Shown: positions 7,285 to 16,072 of the stretch, piece by piece
Layout of the letters: every line of letters starts with the position of its first letter
Numbering within the stretch: the stretch's first letter is position 1
Source of the DNA: Bifidobacterium moukalabense DSM 27321
Lineage (GTDB): Bacteria > Actinomycetota > Actinomycetes > Actinomycetales > Bifidobacteriaceae
Reading direction: 5' to 3'
Assembly (NCBI RefSeq): GCF_000522505.1
Contig: NZ_AZMV01000001.1
Location: forward strand, 248,001 to 312,000
Length of the DNA: 64,000 bases
Notes under the pieces: model-generated
What the model was told of the DNA's origin: nothing
Databases searched by the model: none
The model's input: the letters and a program-made list of their open reading frames with translations, nothing else
Translations under genes and position numbers: made by a program

Positions 7285-8256
7285 CTATTCCAGCTCGTGG
7301 TCGACGGAAAGCACGCCCTCCGAGATCTTCACGACGCGTTTGATCACGGTGCTCGTGACCTGCAGGCCGGTGTTCCGGTCGGATGCGGTGACCTGGTCGC
7401 CCAGCATGAGCGTGTCGGCCGGACCGTCGCCGACGGTGATGTCGACGCTGCCGCCGGTCTGGTATTCCTCGAGCCTCTTCCTCGTGTTCTTGGCGAGCTC
7501 GTCCGCGTCGGCGTTGCTGGCATCGTAGATCTCGACGACCTCGTCCACGCCCGTCAACGACTGGGTCTGCGACACGTTGCCGTTCCTGTCCGCATACCAT
7601 TCCGACACGAGCCGGTCCTTCAATTCGCCTTGGCCGAGACCGATCAGATGGTTCGTGACCCGATGGCTGGTCTGCGCCTTGAAATCCACCAGATCGGAGT
7701 CGACGGTGTTCGTGACGCGCGTGATCGGCTGCGCGGAGAGGATGATCATGTCGTCCATGGCCTTGAAGTCCAATCGCAGACCATGGGATTTGAGCATGCC
7801 GGTGATGCCCGTGTACGCATCCACGTAACGGGGATTCTCGAACCGGTGGTTCGACAGGCTTGGATCCTGCGGGCCGGCCCGTACGGTGAACACCGTGTCC
7901 AATCCGACACGTTTGATCAGGTTCGCGAGGATGGAGGATATGGTGCCGGACACGACCAGATAGTCCTGTCCCCTGTCCGGTTTGAGGATTTTGCCGGCCA
8001 GCAGGCCATGCCAGCTCACGCCCAGCCAGGTGATCACGCTGGACGCGCCCGTCACGGTACTGCGCCGGTCGGTGATCCTGCCGCCCACGTCCGTGCCGTC
8101 CAGCCAGAAATACCAGCCGTCCGCCGGGGTGGGTGCCGTCGGCTCGAGCGTCAGTTCGAAATCGTTCTCGCTTGACCCGGCGGCCCAATCCAATCCGGCC
8201 GAGACGCTCACGCCCGCCGGTTTCAGGTTCCCGTCGGCTAGGATGACGTCGACCAT
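7285..8256 (-). CDS. Siphovirus Gp37-like tail-associated protein
   Basis: 323 residues resembling the ReqiPepy6 Gp37-like family, which follows the distal tail protein in many actinophages and probably forms part of the tail tip. Visible family-like features are the early RITDRRSTV and GLLAGKILKPDRGQDY segments, a central FENPRYVDAYTGI segment, and the final domain with GDQVTASDRNTGL. It overlaps the Dit gene by 19 bases at its start, indicating coupled translation. The exact role is unknown. Confidence 0.7.
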   Translation of the reverse strand: MVDVILADGNLKPAGVSVSAGLDWAAGSSENDFELTLEPTAPTPADGWYFWLDGTDVGGRITDRRSTVTGASSVITWLGVSWHGLLAGKILKPDRGQDYLVVSGTISSILANLIKRVGLDTVFTVRAGPQDPSLSNHRFENPRYVDAYTGITGMLKSHGLRLDFKAMDDMIILSAQPITRVTNTVDSDLVDFKAQTSHRVTNHLIGLGQGELKDRLVSEWYADRNGNVSQTQSLTGVDEVVEIYDASNADADELAKNTRKRLEEYQTGGSVDITVGDGPADTLMLGDQVTASDRNTGLQVTSTVIKRVVKISEGVLSVDHELE

Positions 8257-9080
8257 GGTGGAGCCCCCTGTGCTTCGTAGACGTCGAACTCGAGCGTGTA
8301 GTCGCCCGGCCAGGTCAGCACGCTATCGCCCGACGGAATCGGTTCGAAGACATAGGTTCCGCATCCTTTGCCGGACCCGCGCATGCCGCTCGAGAACACG
8401 TCGACCCTGTCGCCGTTGGGGGCCGTCAGGACGATGCTTTTGCGATCGTTCAACGCGGTCAATGTCAGATAGCCGCCATCGGGGACGATCACGTCGTTCA
8501 GCTGGTAGAGGTTCGCGCCCACGGTGAACTGCGGGTTCGTGGCCTGTCCGAACACGCGGCATACGAATTCGCTGTCGGTCGGGCTTGGATTGTGCACGTG
8601 CATGACCAGTCGCGGGCTGGACAGGTCCACGGGTAGGTCGTACGGCTGGTCGAGGGTTTCGTCCGTGACGGCCGCGAGCGGGCTGAACCGTTGCGTCGTG
8701 GCCATGCGCCGCCATTGCCCGTCATGCAGGACGATGGTCAGTTCCGCCTCGACCATCGTCGGCGATATGGATTTGATGCTAGTCTTCGGGATCCATGCCT
8801 GCGCCTCCCATTCGCCGTCGCACACGAGCCTGCCCGGCGTGCCGGCGTGCATGTCGGCGTCGAACATGGTGTGCATGAGGTCGAGGCTCGTCTCGCTCCG
8901 GTTGACCTTCACGTTCATGGTGAGTTCGCGCGCCTTGCGGATGATGTCCGACAGGCCGCGCCCGCCGACGCTGTAGGACCATTCGCGGCCGCGCAGGCCG
9001 GTCATGGTCTCCCCATAGACCGGCCCTTCGAAGCCGATGCGTCCGCCGGTGGCGGCGCACACGTATTCAAGAGATCGCAT
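8238..9080 (-). CDS. Distal tail protein (Dit)-like
   Basis: 280 residues located directly after the tape measure gene, the usual place for Dit, which joins the tail tube to the tip. The N-terminal half resembles a Dit ring domain (GRIGFEGPVYGETMTGLRGR, then RELTMNVKV and DGEWEAQAWI), followed by a beta-sandwich C-terminal part. It overlaps the tape measure gene by 14 bases. The assignment rests on order, length and sequence style. Confidence 0.7.
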   Translation of the reverse strand: MRSLEYVCAATGGRIGFEGPVYGETMTGLRGREWSYSVGGRGLSDIIRKARELTMNVKVNRSETSLDLMHTMFDADMHAGTPGRLVCDGEWEAQAWIPKTSIKSISPTMVEAELTIVLHDGQWRRMATTQRFSPLAAVTDETLDQPYDLPVDLSSPRLVMHVHNPSPTDSEFVCRVFGQATNPQFTVGANLYQLNDVIVPDGGYLTLTALNDRKSIVLTAPNGDRVDVFSSGMRGSGKGCGTYVFEPIPSGDSVLTWPGDYTLEFDVYEAQGAPPWSTSS

Positions 9081-12018
9081 TCCTCACCTTCCTCGCGAAG
9101 TCCCTGTCGCTGATCGACGGCGCATACCGGCTGATGGTCGGGCCGAGATCGGCGTGCAGCGATTCGACGGCCGCGATGAGCATGGCCATGCCATCGCCGC
9201 CGCCGGCCGCCGTGACGCCGGTGGCGACGGTCATGCGGCCGTTCTTCGACCAGTCGGCGTCGTCCAACGTCATGCCCGCGATGAGCGAGTCCATGGATCT
9301 GGACACGATTGCGTTCGAATCGTCGATGCCCAGGGCGAGGCCACGGCCGATCATCACGCCGACCTCGTCACGCATGAGGCGTGACGGCGATTTGATGCCG
9401 AGCTTGCTTTTGACCGATGCGATGGCGTCGTTGACGCCGGACATGAGGGTGCTGCCGATCTGGCCGATGCTGTTCCTGATGCCGTTGATGATGCCGTTGA
9501 CGATGTTCGCGCCGATGCTGACCATCCTTCCGGGTAGTGAGGCGAGCCCTTGGACGATGTTCGACGCGAACTGTCGGGCGGCCTGCATGGCCTTCGAACC
9601 CATCTGCGAGGCGAAGTCGCCGGCTTTGGCGATCGTGTTCGACAGCCATGAGCCGACCCGTCCGGGCAGTTGGGCGAGGAACGTGCCTATGTTCGTGAGG
9701 AACCGGCTTCCCGTCTGGGATGCCTGCGCCGCCATGCCGGACGCCCACGCCGAGACGGATGAGATGGCCGACGCCAGCCAGCCGGCGATCCGTCCGGGCA
9801 GTTGGATGAGGAATGTGCCTATGTTCGTAAGGAACTGGCTTCCCATCTGTACCGCCTGTGTGGCGAACGCCGCCGCGTAGAGCGTGATGCTGGTGATGGT
9901 GTAGCCGAGCCAGTAGGCGATCGTGGCGGGCAGGTTCATGATCGCGTTGGACAGGTTCGTGAGGAACTGTTGGCCCGCCTGCATTGCCGACTGGCCCAGG
10001 CCCGCCGCCCATGACGCGACCGCCGCCACGGCTCCCGCCAGCCATGAGGCGATGTTGGCGGGCAGTTGTTGGAACCACTGGCCGGCCGACTGGATCGCGG
10101 ACGGCACCGTGGACGTGAGGAACGTGACGATGCCCTGGCCGACCGAGGTGACCATGCCGACGGCGGACTGCCATGCCGACGTGAGGAACGCCGTGAACGA
10201 CGCCCACAGTTGCTGTCCGATCTTGGTTTTCGTGAAGAACAGGGCGAGTGCCGCGGCGATGGCCGCGATGAGCGTGACGATGATGCCGATCGGGTTCGCC
10301 TGCAGGGCGAGGTTGAATGCGAGCTGTACGGCAGTGGCCGCCTTGGTCACGGCGCTCCATGCGGCCTGTGCGGTCTTGACGATGCTGAACGAGCCGGCGA
10401 GTTTCGACAATGCGCCCGCCATGCCGCCCGCGTCGGATATTCCGCTAATCAGGCCGGACACGGCGGTCGCGGTCCTGGTGATGCCGCCGGCCATCGTCGT
10501 GACGGCCTTCAGGCCGCCGGTCACGGCCTGGACGCCGGAGACTATCGCCTGCCAGCCTTTCATGGCGAGGAACGCGACGGCGATGGTCTTCAACGCGGTG
10601 GCGATGAGGGCGCCGTTGGATTGGGCCCATTGGCCGAGTCTGCGGATCCATTCGCCGACCGGCCTGATGACGCCGGCCAGCGTGTCGAGCACGGTGGAGA
10701 ACCGTTGCGCCATGTCGGACGCGGTGGATGCGCTGTTGTCGAATCCGAGCATGTGCTGCACGGTCTGTGTGAGCGCCGACGCGAGACCGGCCAGGCTGGT
10801 GGCGATGTTGAGGAGGCTTTCGAGGAACGGTTGCAGCGAACCGGATGCGGCGAGCCGGTTGACGAACTCCTTCACCCATCCGACCGTGTTTGACAATGCC
10901 TGGGTCATGGAGGCGAGCGTTCCCCCGAGCGCCGACACCAGTGTGGAGCATGCCGCCGACGCCCTGCCGCCGGCGTTCAATCCGGAGGCGAGCGATATGA
11001 GCGCGCCGGCGAGCCCGGCCAGTTGCGCTTTCAGGCTGACGGCCGCCGAGGCGAGCATCTGCAGGCCCGGAATGCTTCCGATCGTGTCGCCCAACGATTT
11101 CAGTTTCGCCTGTATGGTCGGGATGGCGTTCTCCAGGCCTGACTGGAGTGACGCGCCGACCTTCTCCAATGTCGGTTTCACCGTGGATGTGAACGAGTCG
11201 ATGAGCGGTATCGCCTGGTTGAACAGGCCGCGCAACCCATTGAGGAGCGGCGTGGCCGCGCTCTCGCCGAGTCTGCTCAACGCGGCCTTCACGTTCGCCA
11301 ACGCGCCGGTGAACGTGTCGCCGGCGGACTGCGCGGCCCCGCCCAGGCCCTCCTTCATCGCGTCGGCGAACGTCTGGAAGTCGATCTTGCCGTCCGAGAC
11401 CATGTCGGAGATCTCCGAGCTGGTCTTGCCCAGATGCTTGCCGAGCATCTGCAGGACCGGGATGCCCGAGCTCATGAGCTGGAGCATGTCGTCGCCCTGC
11501 AGCTTGCCGCGGGCCGCGACCGACCCGAAGATCGTGCCGATGTCCGTCAGGCTACGGCCGCTGATCTGCGCCGTGTCGGCGACGGTCTTGAGCACTTCGG
11601 TCAGCTGGGTGCCTTCCGCCACGCCGGACGCGCTCAACGACGCGGCCACGGTCGCCGCGTCGCCGAGGCCGAACGCGGTGCCCTTCACGGATGCGAGCGC
11701 GTCGTTCATGATTTCGGTAACGCTTTGCGAATCGTGGCCGAGGCCGGTGAGTTTGGCTTTGGCGTTTTCGATGTTGAGGGCGCGTTCGAAGCCGCCTTTG
11801 GCGGCGAGCACGGTGATGCCGGTCGCCAGGCCGGCGATGGTGGCGGTTCCGGCTTTGCCTATTTTGCCGAATGCGCCGCCGAGTTTCGACATGAGGTTCG
11901 ATGAGCTTTTCTTGGAGGCTTTGCCGACTGCGTCGTTGATGCTGCCTTCGATGCTTTTGCCGAAGCCCTGTCCGGAGGGTTCGACGTGCACGTAGGCCAC
12001 GCCGATGTCCTGCGCCAT
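9067..12018 (-). CDS. Tail tape measure protein
   Basis: 983 residues; sets tail length and may carry DNA across the envelope. The start MAQDIGVAYVHVEPSGQGF is typical of phage tape measures, followed by an assembly domain (KAKLTGLGHDSQSVTEIMND; GVAEGTQLTEVLKTVADTA), helical and hydrophobic segments around residues 480-620, and a Gly/Ala-rich repeat region near residues 650-830. The C-terminus holds a KSPSRLMRDEVGVMIGRGL segment seen in many tape measures. The ATG has GGAGGT upstream. The size predicts a tail of roughly 150 nm by the common 1.5 angstrom-per-residue rule. Confidence 0.95.
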   Translation of the reverse strand: MAQDIGVAYVHVEPSGQGFGKSIEGSINDAVGKASKKSSSNLMSKLGGAFGKIGKAGTATIAGLATGITVLAAKGGFERALNIENAKAKLTGLGHDSQSVTEIMNDALASVKGTAFGLGDAATVAASLSASGVAEGTQLTEVLKTVADTAQISGRSLTDIGTIFGSVAARGKLQGDDMLQLMSSGIPVLQMLGKHLGKTSSEISDMVSDGKIDFQTFADAMKEGLGGAAQSAGDTFTGALANVKAALSRLGESAATPLLNGLRGLFNQAIPLIDSFTSTVKPTLEKVGASLQSGLENAIPTIQAKLKSLGDTIGSIPGLQMLASAAVSLKAQLAGLAGALISLASGLNAGGRASAACSTLVSALGGTLASMTQALSNTVGWVKEFVNRLAASGSLQPFLESLLNIATSLAGLASALTQTVQHMLGFDNSASTASDMAQRFSTVLDTLAGVIRPVGEWIRRLGQWAQSNGALIATALKTIAVAFLAMKGWQAIVSGVQAVTGGLKAVTTMAGGITRTATAVSGLISGISDAGGMAGALSKLAGSFSIVKTAQAAWSAVTKAATAVQLAFNLALQANPIGIIVTLIAAIAAALALFFTKTKIGQQLWASFTAFLTSAWQSAVGMVTSVGQGIVTFLTSTVPSAIQSAGQWFQQLPANIASWLAGAVAAVASWAAGLGQSAMQAGQQFLTNLSNAIMNLPATIAYWLGYTITSITLYAAAFATQAVQMGSQFLTNIGTFLIQLPGRIAGWLASAISSVSAWASGMAAQASQTGSRFLTNIGTFLAQLPGRVGSWLSNTIAKAGDFASQMGSKAMQAARQFASNIVQGLASLPGRMVSIGANIVNGIINGIRNSIGQIGSTLMSGVNDAIASVKSKLGIKSPSRLMRDEVGVMIGRGLALGIDDSNAIVSRSMDSLIAGMTLDDADWSKNGRMTVATGVTAAGGGDGMAMLIAAVESLHADLGPTISRYAPSISDRDFARKVRNAIS
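9517..10068 (-). repeat. 132-bp tandem repeats inside the tape measure gene
   Basis: About four units of 44 residues, each with a core like GSRFLTNIGTFLAQLPGRV. The CGTCCGGGCAGTTGG motif recurs exactly 132 bp apart (near 9660 and 9792). This is a likely source of tail-length variation by recombination between units. Confidence 0.75.
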
Positions 12019-12031
12019 CGCAAATCACCTC

Positions 12032-12457
12032 CTATAGGTCGTCTTCGATGTGGAAATATTGTTTGAGCCGTTCCCTGTCCTCGCGTTGCCTTGCGGTGAG
12101 GTTGTGTACGTGCGCCGGCTGTCGGAGCGGGTCATGCGTCGTGTCGAACCATGGGCGTTTCTCGTGTTGGCCGGCGAGTAGCCATATGGCCTGTTCGGCT
12201 CCGTCGGGCGCGTAGACGGCGCCGGTGAGTGCCATGTATGAGTGGCTTGTATGGTCCTTGAGGATCTCCTTGGTGAGCTGCCATGCGAGGCCCCAGTCGA
12301 TGACGGGACGCTGGCCTTGCAGCCATGCGGCGAGGGTGACGGGTTTGTAGACTTGCCCGTAGGCTTTGATCCAGTCGTAGGCTAGCGCTGTCCGGTGGTG
12401 TTGCCAGAGGGCGTTGAGGAGAATGCTTTTGGGTCCAGTCCGGATTCCTCGGCCCAT
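12032..12457 (-). CDS. Tail assembly chaperone, -1 frameshift extension (gpT-like)
   Basis: This frame overlaps the end of the preceding chaperone gene and is probably made only as its C-terminal extension. A slippery C CCA AAA at 12433-12427 would let ribosomes switch by -1 from DPK-AFSS into DPK-SILLNALWQHHR, giving a fusion of about 243 residues. The extension has conserved-looking aromatic stretches (AYDWIKAYGQVYKP, IDWGLAWQLTKE). In lambda-like tails the G and GT products coat the tape measure during assembly. The nominal ATG at 12457 has no clear ribosome site, which supports frameshift expression. Confidence 0.8.
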   Translation of the reverse strand: MGRGIRTGPKSILLNALWQHHRTALAYDWIKAYGQVYKPVTLAAWLQGQRPVIDWGLAWQLTKEILKDHTSHSYMALTGAVYAPDGAEQAIWLLAGQHEKRPWFDTTHDPLRQPAHVHNLTARQREDRERLKQYFHIEDDL

Positions 12458-12762
12458 GCCTTGACGGTGGCGACCAGGTATTCGATCGGACGTTCGGTCT
12501 TGCGCAGCGCGTTCCAGAAGTTCGGTTTCATGGTTTGGAAGTAGGCGAGGAACGTGGCGAACACGGCGGCGTTCTCCTCGTCGGTGAGCACCTGCCTGCT
12601 TTTGACCAGGAGGATGGCCTGGACGAGTTCGATGGGCAGTTCCGCGTTGGTGAGGTTCGGCAGGTCGAGTCTGGTTCCCGCGACCTCCAGGTGCACGTCG
12701 GGTTTGAGTTCTTCGGCGTCGGTCAGGTCGATGTTGACGACGTGGTAGGTGTTGTCCGTCAT
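12382..12762 (-). CDS. Tail assembly chaperone (gpG-like)
   Basis: 126 residues, acidic and helical, between the major tail protein and tape measure genes: the standard position of the G-type tail chaperone. The ribosome site is GGAG upstream of the ATG at 12762. Residues around 108-112 (GLDPK) are encoded over the slippery heptamer that leads into the downstream frame. The unshifted product ends 14 residues later at TAG 12382-12384. Confidence 0.82.
   Translation of the reverse strand: MTDNTYHVVNIDLTDAEELKPDVHLEVAGTRLDLPNLTNAELPIELVQAILLVKSRQVLTDEENAAVFATFLAYFQTMKPNFWNALRKTERPIEYLVATVKAWAEESGLDPKAFSSTPSGNTTGQR
12427..12433 (-). promoter_or_regulatory. Programmed -1 frameshift site of the tail chaperone genes
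   Basis: Reads CCCAAAA on the - strand, placed in the zero frame as C CCA AAA, which matches the X XXY YYZ slippery rule. The +2/-1 relation of the two frames is exact. Slippage re-pairs the tRNAs on CCC and AAA. Confidence 0.8.
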
Positions 12763-12828
12763 GGCGGTCTCTCCTTCGGATGATTGGGAAAGTGGCGGCG
12801 GCCCGTGGTCATGGGTATGTGCGGGGTC

Positions 12829-12864
12829 CTTGGCGTGGCGGGGCCGCCGGCCGGCCGCGCCAAG
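12829..12864 (-). other. Hairpin between the major tail protein and chaperone genes
   Basis: Arms CTTGGCG (12829-12835) and CGCCAAG (12858-12864) enclose a GC-rich loop that can pair further. No T-run follows on the - strand, so it is more likely a transcript-processing or attenuation element that keeps tail-tube mRNA in excess over the chaperones. Confidence 0.45.
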
Positions 12865-12883
12865 AAAAAGGGGGTGATGGCCG

Positions 12884-13474
12884 TCAGGAGGTTTCGGTGA
12901 TCAGGCCCCACGCGTGGAACTGGCTGCCGTCCGTTCCCTTGAGCATCTTGAACGTCATGTCGAAGCTCATGATCTCGGAGGATTTCAGGCTCACGTCGCC
13001 ACGGTCGGAGACCTTCGCGTTCGTGCCGTACAGGAGGAACGGACGGTCCTGCTGGTCGAGGGCGACGAGCACGAGGATCCATTCCTTCTTCAACCCGGCG
13101 CCCGCGACGGTGATGCCGCCGTCGGCGGCGACATCCACGTCGAAATACGCGCCGACGACGTCCTTGCGGCCCTCCATGCCGGCGAGCTGGAGCGTCCAAT
13201 AGCCCGGATCGGTGTCGGACAGGACGATGTCGCCGTTATGCGCCTTGTAGTCGGTGCTGTCGCCCGGCTCCGGATGCAGTACGGCGCCGTCCTCGGTGGA
13301 ATAGCCGATCGGCTTCTTGCCCGCCGGCGGGGTCCACTTCACTCCCGTCGGCGCCTGGAACGTGCTGTCGCCCTTGGGGAAGAGGAACAGCGCGTAGTTC
13401 TTGATGAGTCGGGTGTTGTTCGCGTCATTGCCGCTGGAAACGTACCCGTAGTCGATGGTTTCCGGTTCTGGCAT
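12884..13474 (-). CDS. Major tail (tube) protein
   Basis: 196 residues. Position before the tail chaperones, length, and a beta-rich sequence with an Ig-like flavour (DYGYVSSGNDANNTRLIKNY; GYWTLQLAGMEGRKDVVGAY; LVALDQQDRPFLLYGTNAKV) fit a siphovirus tube protein. The ATG at 13474 has GGAG nine bases upstream; upstream in-frame codons overlap the next gene and are rejected. Confidence 0.85.
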   Translation of the reverse strand: MPEPETIDYGYVSSGNDANNTRLIKNYALFLFPKGDSTFQAPTGVKWTPPAGKKPIGYSTEDGAVLHPEPGDSTDYKAHNGDIVLSDTDPGYWTLQLAGMEGRKDVVGAYFDVDVAADGGITVAGAGLKKEWILVLVALDQQDRPFLLYGTNAKVSDRGDVSLKSSEIMSFDMTFKMLKGTDGSQFHAWGLITETS

Positions 13475-13517
13475 GGCGTTTCTCCTTTCGATCGTTTCGG
13501 AAAAAATTGTCGGGGTT

Positions 13518-13901
13518 TCAGACGATGGAGACCTCCAGCAGGAGCACGCCGTACGCGTACGCCTGCAGGCCGTCCTCATCGACCATGCGTACCGGCCCGG
13601 ATTCCAACGACGCGTTGTTCAACGGCCGTGTGGTCCCAAGCCTGATGATCTCCGCGCACACCTGCGCCCAGATGTCCGCGGCCTTCTGCCATCCGCCGGA
13701 ACCCCGGCACCGGACGCTCACGCGCAGGCGCGCATACTGCGAGATGGGCGTGCACATGCCCTGCATGCTGTCCGCCAGGGTGACCTCGACCGGCGGATCG
13801 TCGTGGCGGCGCACCGTGCCGAACGTGTAGTCGGGGAATCTCTCGCGCAAGGCAGGCAGCAGGAGCGAGTCGGCGCGCACCGGAGTGACGGGGATGCTCA
13901 T
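13518..13901 (-). CDS. Putative tail terminator/completion protein
   Basis: 127 residues just upstream of the tube gene. Its position matches tail-terminator (gpU-like) or minor tail completion proteins, and its alternating pattern (VEVTLADSMQG, ARLRVSVRCRG, YGVLLLEVSIV) fits a small alpha/beta fold. The start overlaps the preceding stop (ATGA). Identification is by gene order only. Confidence 0.55.
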   Translation of the reverse strand: MSIPVTPVRADSLLLPALRERFPDYTFGTVRRHDDPPVEVTLADSMQGMCTPISQYARLRVSVRCRGSGGWQKAADIWAQVCAEIIRLGTTRPLNNASLESGPVRMVDEDGLQAYAYGVLLLEVSIV

Positions 13902-14134
13902 ACGCGCATCCTTCCGAGCGCGTCCTCCAACGTGCCGTGGGCCGCCTCCACCGCCGACGGGCAGAGGATGGCCACGCCGCTGCGGTTCGCACCGTCATGG
14001 TCGCGCACCATGCACCGGCTGTCGGTGACGGCCGTTTCGGCCGCGTCCCTCATGCGCGAGCGCAGCGTCTCGTTTTTGAGGACCTGTTGGCTGAACGCCT
14101 TGCGGTTGATCACGAATCTGCATCGTCCGCCCAT
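13898..14134 (-). CDS. Small head-tail joining protein
   Basis: 78 basic residues, located between the connector genes and the tail terminator candidate, with ends overlapping both neighbours. It resembles short HK97-gp10-like proteins only by position. Function inferred from synteny. Confidence 0.5.
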   Translation of the reverse strand: MGGRCRFVINRKAFSQQVLKNETLRSRMRDAAETAVTDSRCMVRDHDGANRSGVAILCPSAVEAAHGTLEDALGRMRV

Positions 14135-14463
14135 CAGCCTGTCCTTTCCGTGGCTTGGATGACGTCGCCGACATATCGGCCGTGCAGGTCATGCCAGACC
14201 TGTGGCCGGCCGTTGACGTGAAGGAGCTGGCCTCGCACCTTGACCAGGTCGGTCGGCTGGATGCCCGTCGGCTGGCTTCCTCGGATGTAGAGCGTGCAGG
14301 CGAGAGTGTCGGGCCGGCCGCCCTCGTCGGCCTGGTCGTCGTGTTCGGTCGGCGCGACCATGGCCTGCAGGGTTTTGATGGGGGCGGGGTCACCTTGGAT
14401 GGGGTTGCCGTCCACGTCGGTCATGGCCGTGCCACGCCACACTTCGATGGTTTCCGCGCTCAT
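14134..14463 (-). CDS. Putative head closure (stopper) protein
   Basis: 109 residues beginning MSAETIEVWRGTAMTDVDGN. Small beta-barrel-like sequence (SQPTGIQPTDLVKVRGQLLHV) in the second connector position suggests a head-closure protein that seals the portal. The start overlaps the adaptor stop (ATGA), which decides the start at 14463 over the longer open frame. Confidence 0.55.
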   Translation of the reverse strand: MSAETIEVWRGTAMTDVDGNPIQGDPAPIKTLQAMVAPTEHDDQADEGGRPDTLACTLYIRGSQPTGIQPTDLVKVRGQLLHVNGRPQVWHDLHGRYVGDVIQATERTG

Positions 14464-14849
14464 GTGTCGTCTCCTATCATCCTCACAGTGAACATGCGGC
14501 TTGTGGAGAGGGCGTTGAGGTCGTCGAGTTCCGAACCGGTGAGGTACAGGTCGCCGTTGGGGTTCGCGTACGTCCACGAGTCGGTGAACGGGCCGGTGGT
14601 GCGCGTGCCCTGGCTCCATCCTTCGGGATTGGACTCGTCGGCGAGCATGGCGCGTTTGACCATGGCGCAGCAGATGTCCTTGCAGACGCCCGGCTCGGCA
14701 GTCTCGGCCGACCGCCATGAGGGGCATTGCAGGCGGATCTTGCGGCTTGCGGCGGCCAGGAGCCGTTCGGCCCTGGCCTGTTCCGTTTGGTCGAGCTGAC
14801 GCCACGCCTGCTCGAGGTCGGCGACCTTGGCGAAGGGTTCGGCCGTCAT
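14460..14849 (-). CDS. Head-tail connector (Gp19/Gp15/Gp42-like adaptor)
   Basis: 129 residues. The helical N-terminus FAKVADLEQAWRQLD and the later ASRKIRLQCPSW, with two Cys in CKDICCAMVKRAML, are like the Gp19/Gp15/Gp42 adaptor family that binds below the portal. The ATG at 14849 is chosen because it begins the family-like helix; an in-frame ATG 17 codons upstream runs into the neighbouring gene. Confidence 0.65.
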   Translation of the reverse strand: MTAEPFAKVADLEQAWRQLDQTEQARAERLLAAASRKIRLQCPSWRSAETAEPGVCKDICCAMVKRAMLADESNPEGWSQGTRTTGPFTDSWTYANPNGDLYLTGSELDDLNALSTSRMFTVRMIGDDT

Positions 14850-14853
14850 GGCA

Positions 14854-15105
14854 TTACCCCTCCACGGGATGGACCCGCTGGACGCCGGTGTCGATGTCAC
14901 GGGTGACGCTCACCCGCACCCCATCGGGGCGGGCCGTCTCGAACGTCTCCCACCGGTGGCCCGCCGGCGGGAACTCCTCCGGGATGTCCTCCCCCGCCGG
15001 TTCGGGTGTTTCCGGCGGCGTGGCCCCTACGGCCGCGGCGTCGTCGTCGATCTCGATGGCGGGCTCCTGCGGCGTGATGTCGATCGGATGCTTGCCGTTA
15101 GCCAT
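14854..15105 (-). CDS. Small acidic phage protein after the capsid gene
   Basis: 83 residues, rich in Pro, Glu and Asp in the first half (PPETPEPAGEDIPEEFPP). It overlaps the end of the capsid gene by 8 bases. Short acidic proteins are common here in actinophages, but no function can be assigned. Confidence 0.6.
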   Translation of the reverse strand: MANGKHPIDITPQEPAIEIDDDAAAVGATPPETPEPAGEDIPEEFPPAGHRWETFETARPDGVRVSVTRDIDTGVQRVHPVEG

Positions 15106-16054
15106 TGAGGACTCCCTTCAGTCGGGCGGCGGCCTTGCCGGAGAACACGCCCAGGCCGCAGTAGAATTCGATGCGGGTGCGGTAGGCGGGCTTCTCCTGC
15201 AGCTGGCCGAGGTCCTCGACCATCACGCCGCCGTTGGTCAGGCCGGTCACGCCCTGGTCGCCTTCGCTCTGGCCGAACTTGACGGCGTAGATGCTGGCCG
15301 TGTTGGTGGCGGTGCCCTGGGTTTCGGTGGTGTCGAGGATCTCCTTGCCGGCCGGGGTCTGGCCGGCCTCGAGGATCGGGATGCCGTTCCACTGCATGAC
15401 CCTCTTGCCGGCGATGTCCTGCTGCAGGGTCGTGTCGTAGGAGATGTGGCGCATCGCGCTGCCGATCTTGCGGATGATGGCCGCGGACGCGTAGATCGCG
15501 CCGTTGGCGGAGTTGATGCCGGGCACCGCGGCGAGCAGTTCGTCGAGCTTGTCGAGGAACTGGTGGATGTCCGCGTTGGAGGAGCCCAGGATCGGCATGC
15601 CGTTGGTCGCGGCGTCGATGACCTGCTTGCCGGTCAGACGCTTCCTGAGGCCGTCGAAGCTCTTGGTGTCGACGCTGGAGTCGCCGGTGAAGAAGGTCTC
15701 CTGGAACTTGTAGCTGATTGCCTTGACCTTGAGCGCGGTCTGTTCGGCGCGCTGGTCGTTGACGTTGCTGCGGGTCTGCTGGATGAACCGGTCCACGTCG
15801 GCGTCGCCGCCGAGGATGACGAGCTTCTCGCTCTTCTGGTTCACGGTGCCTGTGGATTCGGTGTAGGCCTCGTTGACGCTTCGGAAGGCGACGCCCGGCA
15901 GGGTGGCCTCCTCGTCGTAGGCGTACGCGTTGCCGGCGACCTCCATGAACGGGATGCGGTCGAGGATCGGGCTGGTCTGCACGAACGTCTCGAGCACGCC
16001 CTTGGCGAGGGTGTCCTGGGAGAGTTTGGCGGACTCGGCGAGGGTGAGTGCCAT
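15098..16054 (-). CDS. Major capsid protein
   Basis: 318 residues in the standard place after the scaffold gene. It has HK97-fold-like features: the N-terminal helix LAESAKLSQDTLAKGVLETF, the E-loop/P-domain region with VNQKSEKLVILGGDADVDRF, and the late part GIPILEAGQT...RTRIEFYCGLGVFSGKAA. There is no obvious long N-terminal delta domain, which agrees with a separate scaffold gene. Start ATG at 16054 with GAAAGGA upstream. Confidence 0.9.
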   Translation of the reverse strand: MALTLAESAKLSQDTLAKGVLETFVQTSPILDRIPFMEVAGNAYAYDEEATLPGVAFRSVNEAYTESTGTVNQKSEKLVILGGDADVDRFIQQTRSNVNDQRAEQTALKVKAISYKFQETFFTGDSSVDTKSFDGLRKRLTGKQVIDAATNGMPILGSSNADIHQFLDKLDELLAAVPGINSANGAIYASAAIIRKIGSAMRHISYDTTLQQDIAGKRVMQWNGIPILEAGQTPAGKEILDTTETQGTATNTASIYAVKFGQSEGDQGVTGLTNGGVMVEDLGQLQEKPAYRTRIEFYCGLGVFSGKAAARLKGVLNG

Positions 16055-16072
16055 GATGGTTTCCTTTCTGGT

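Noticed and set aside
9923..11995. 690-residue + strand frame opposite the tape measure gene
   Set aside because: Mirror of the codon bias of the tape measure gene; Ala/Pro/Met-rich without structure.
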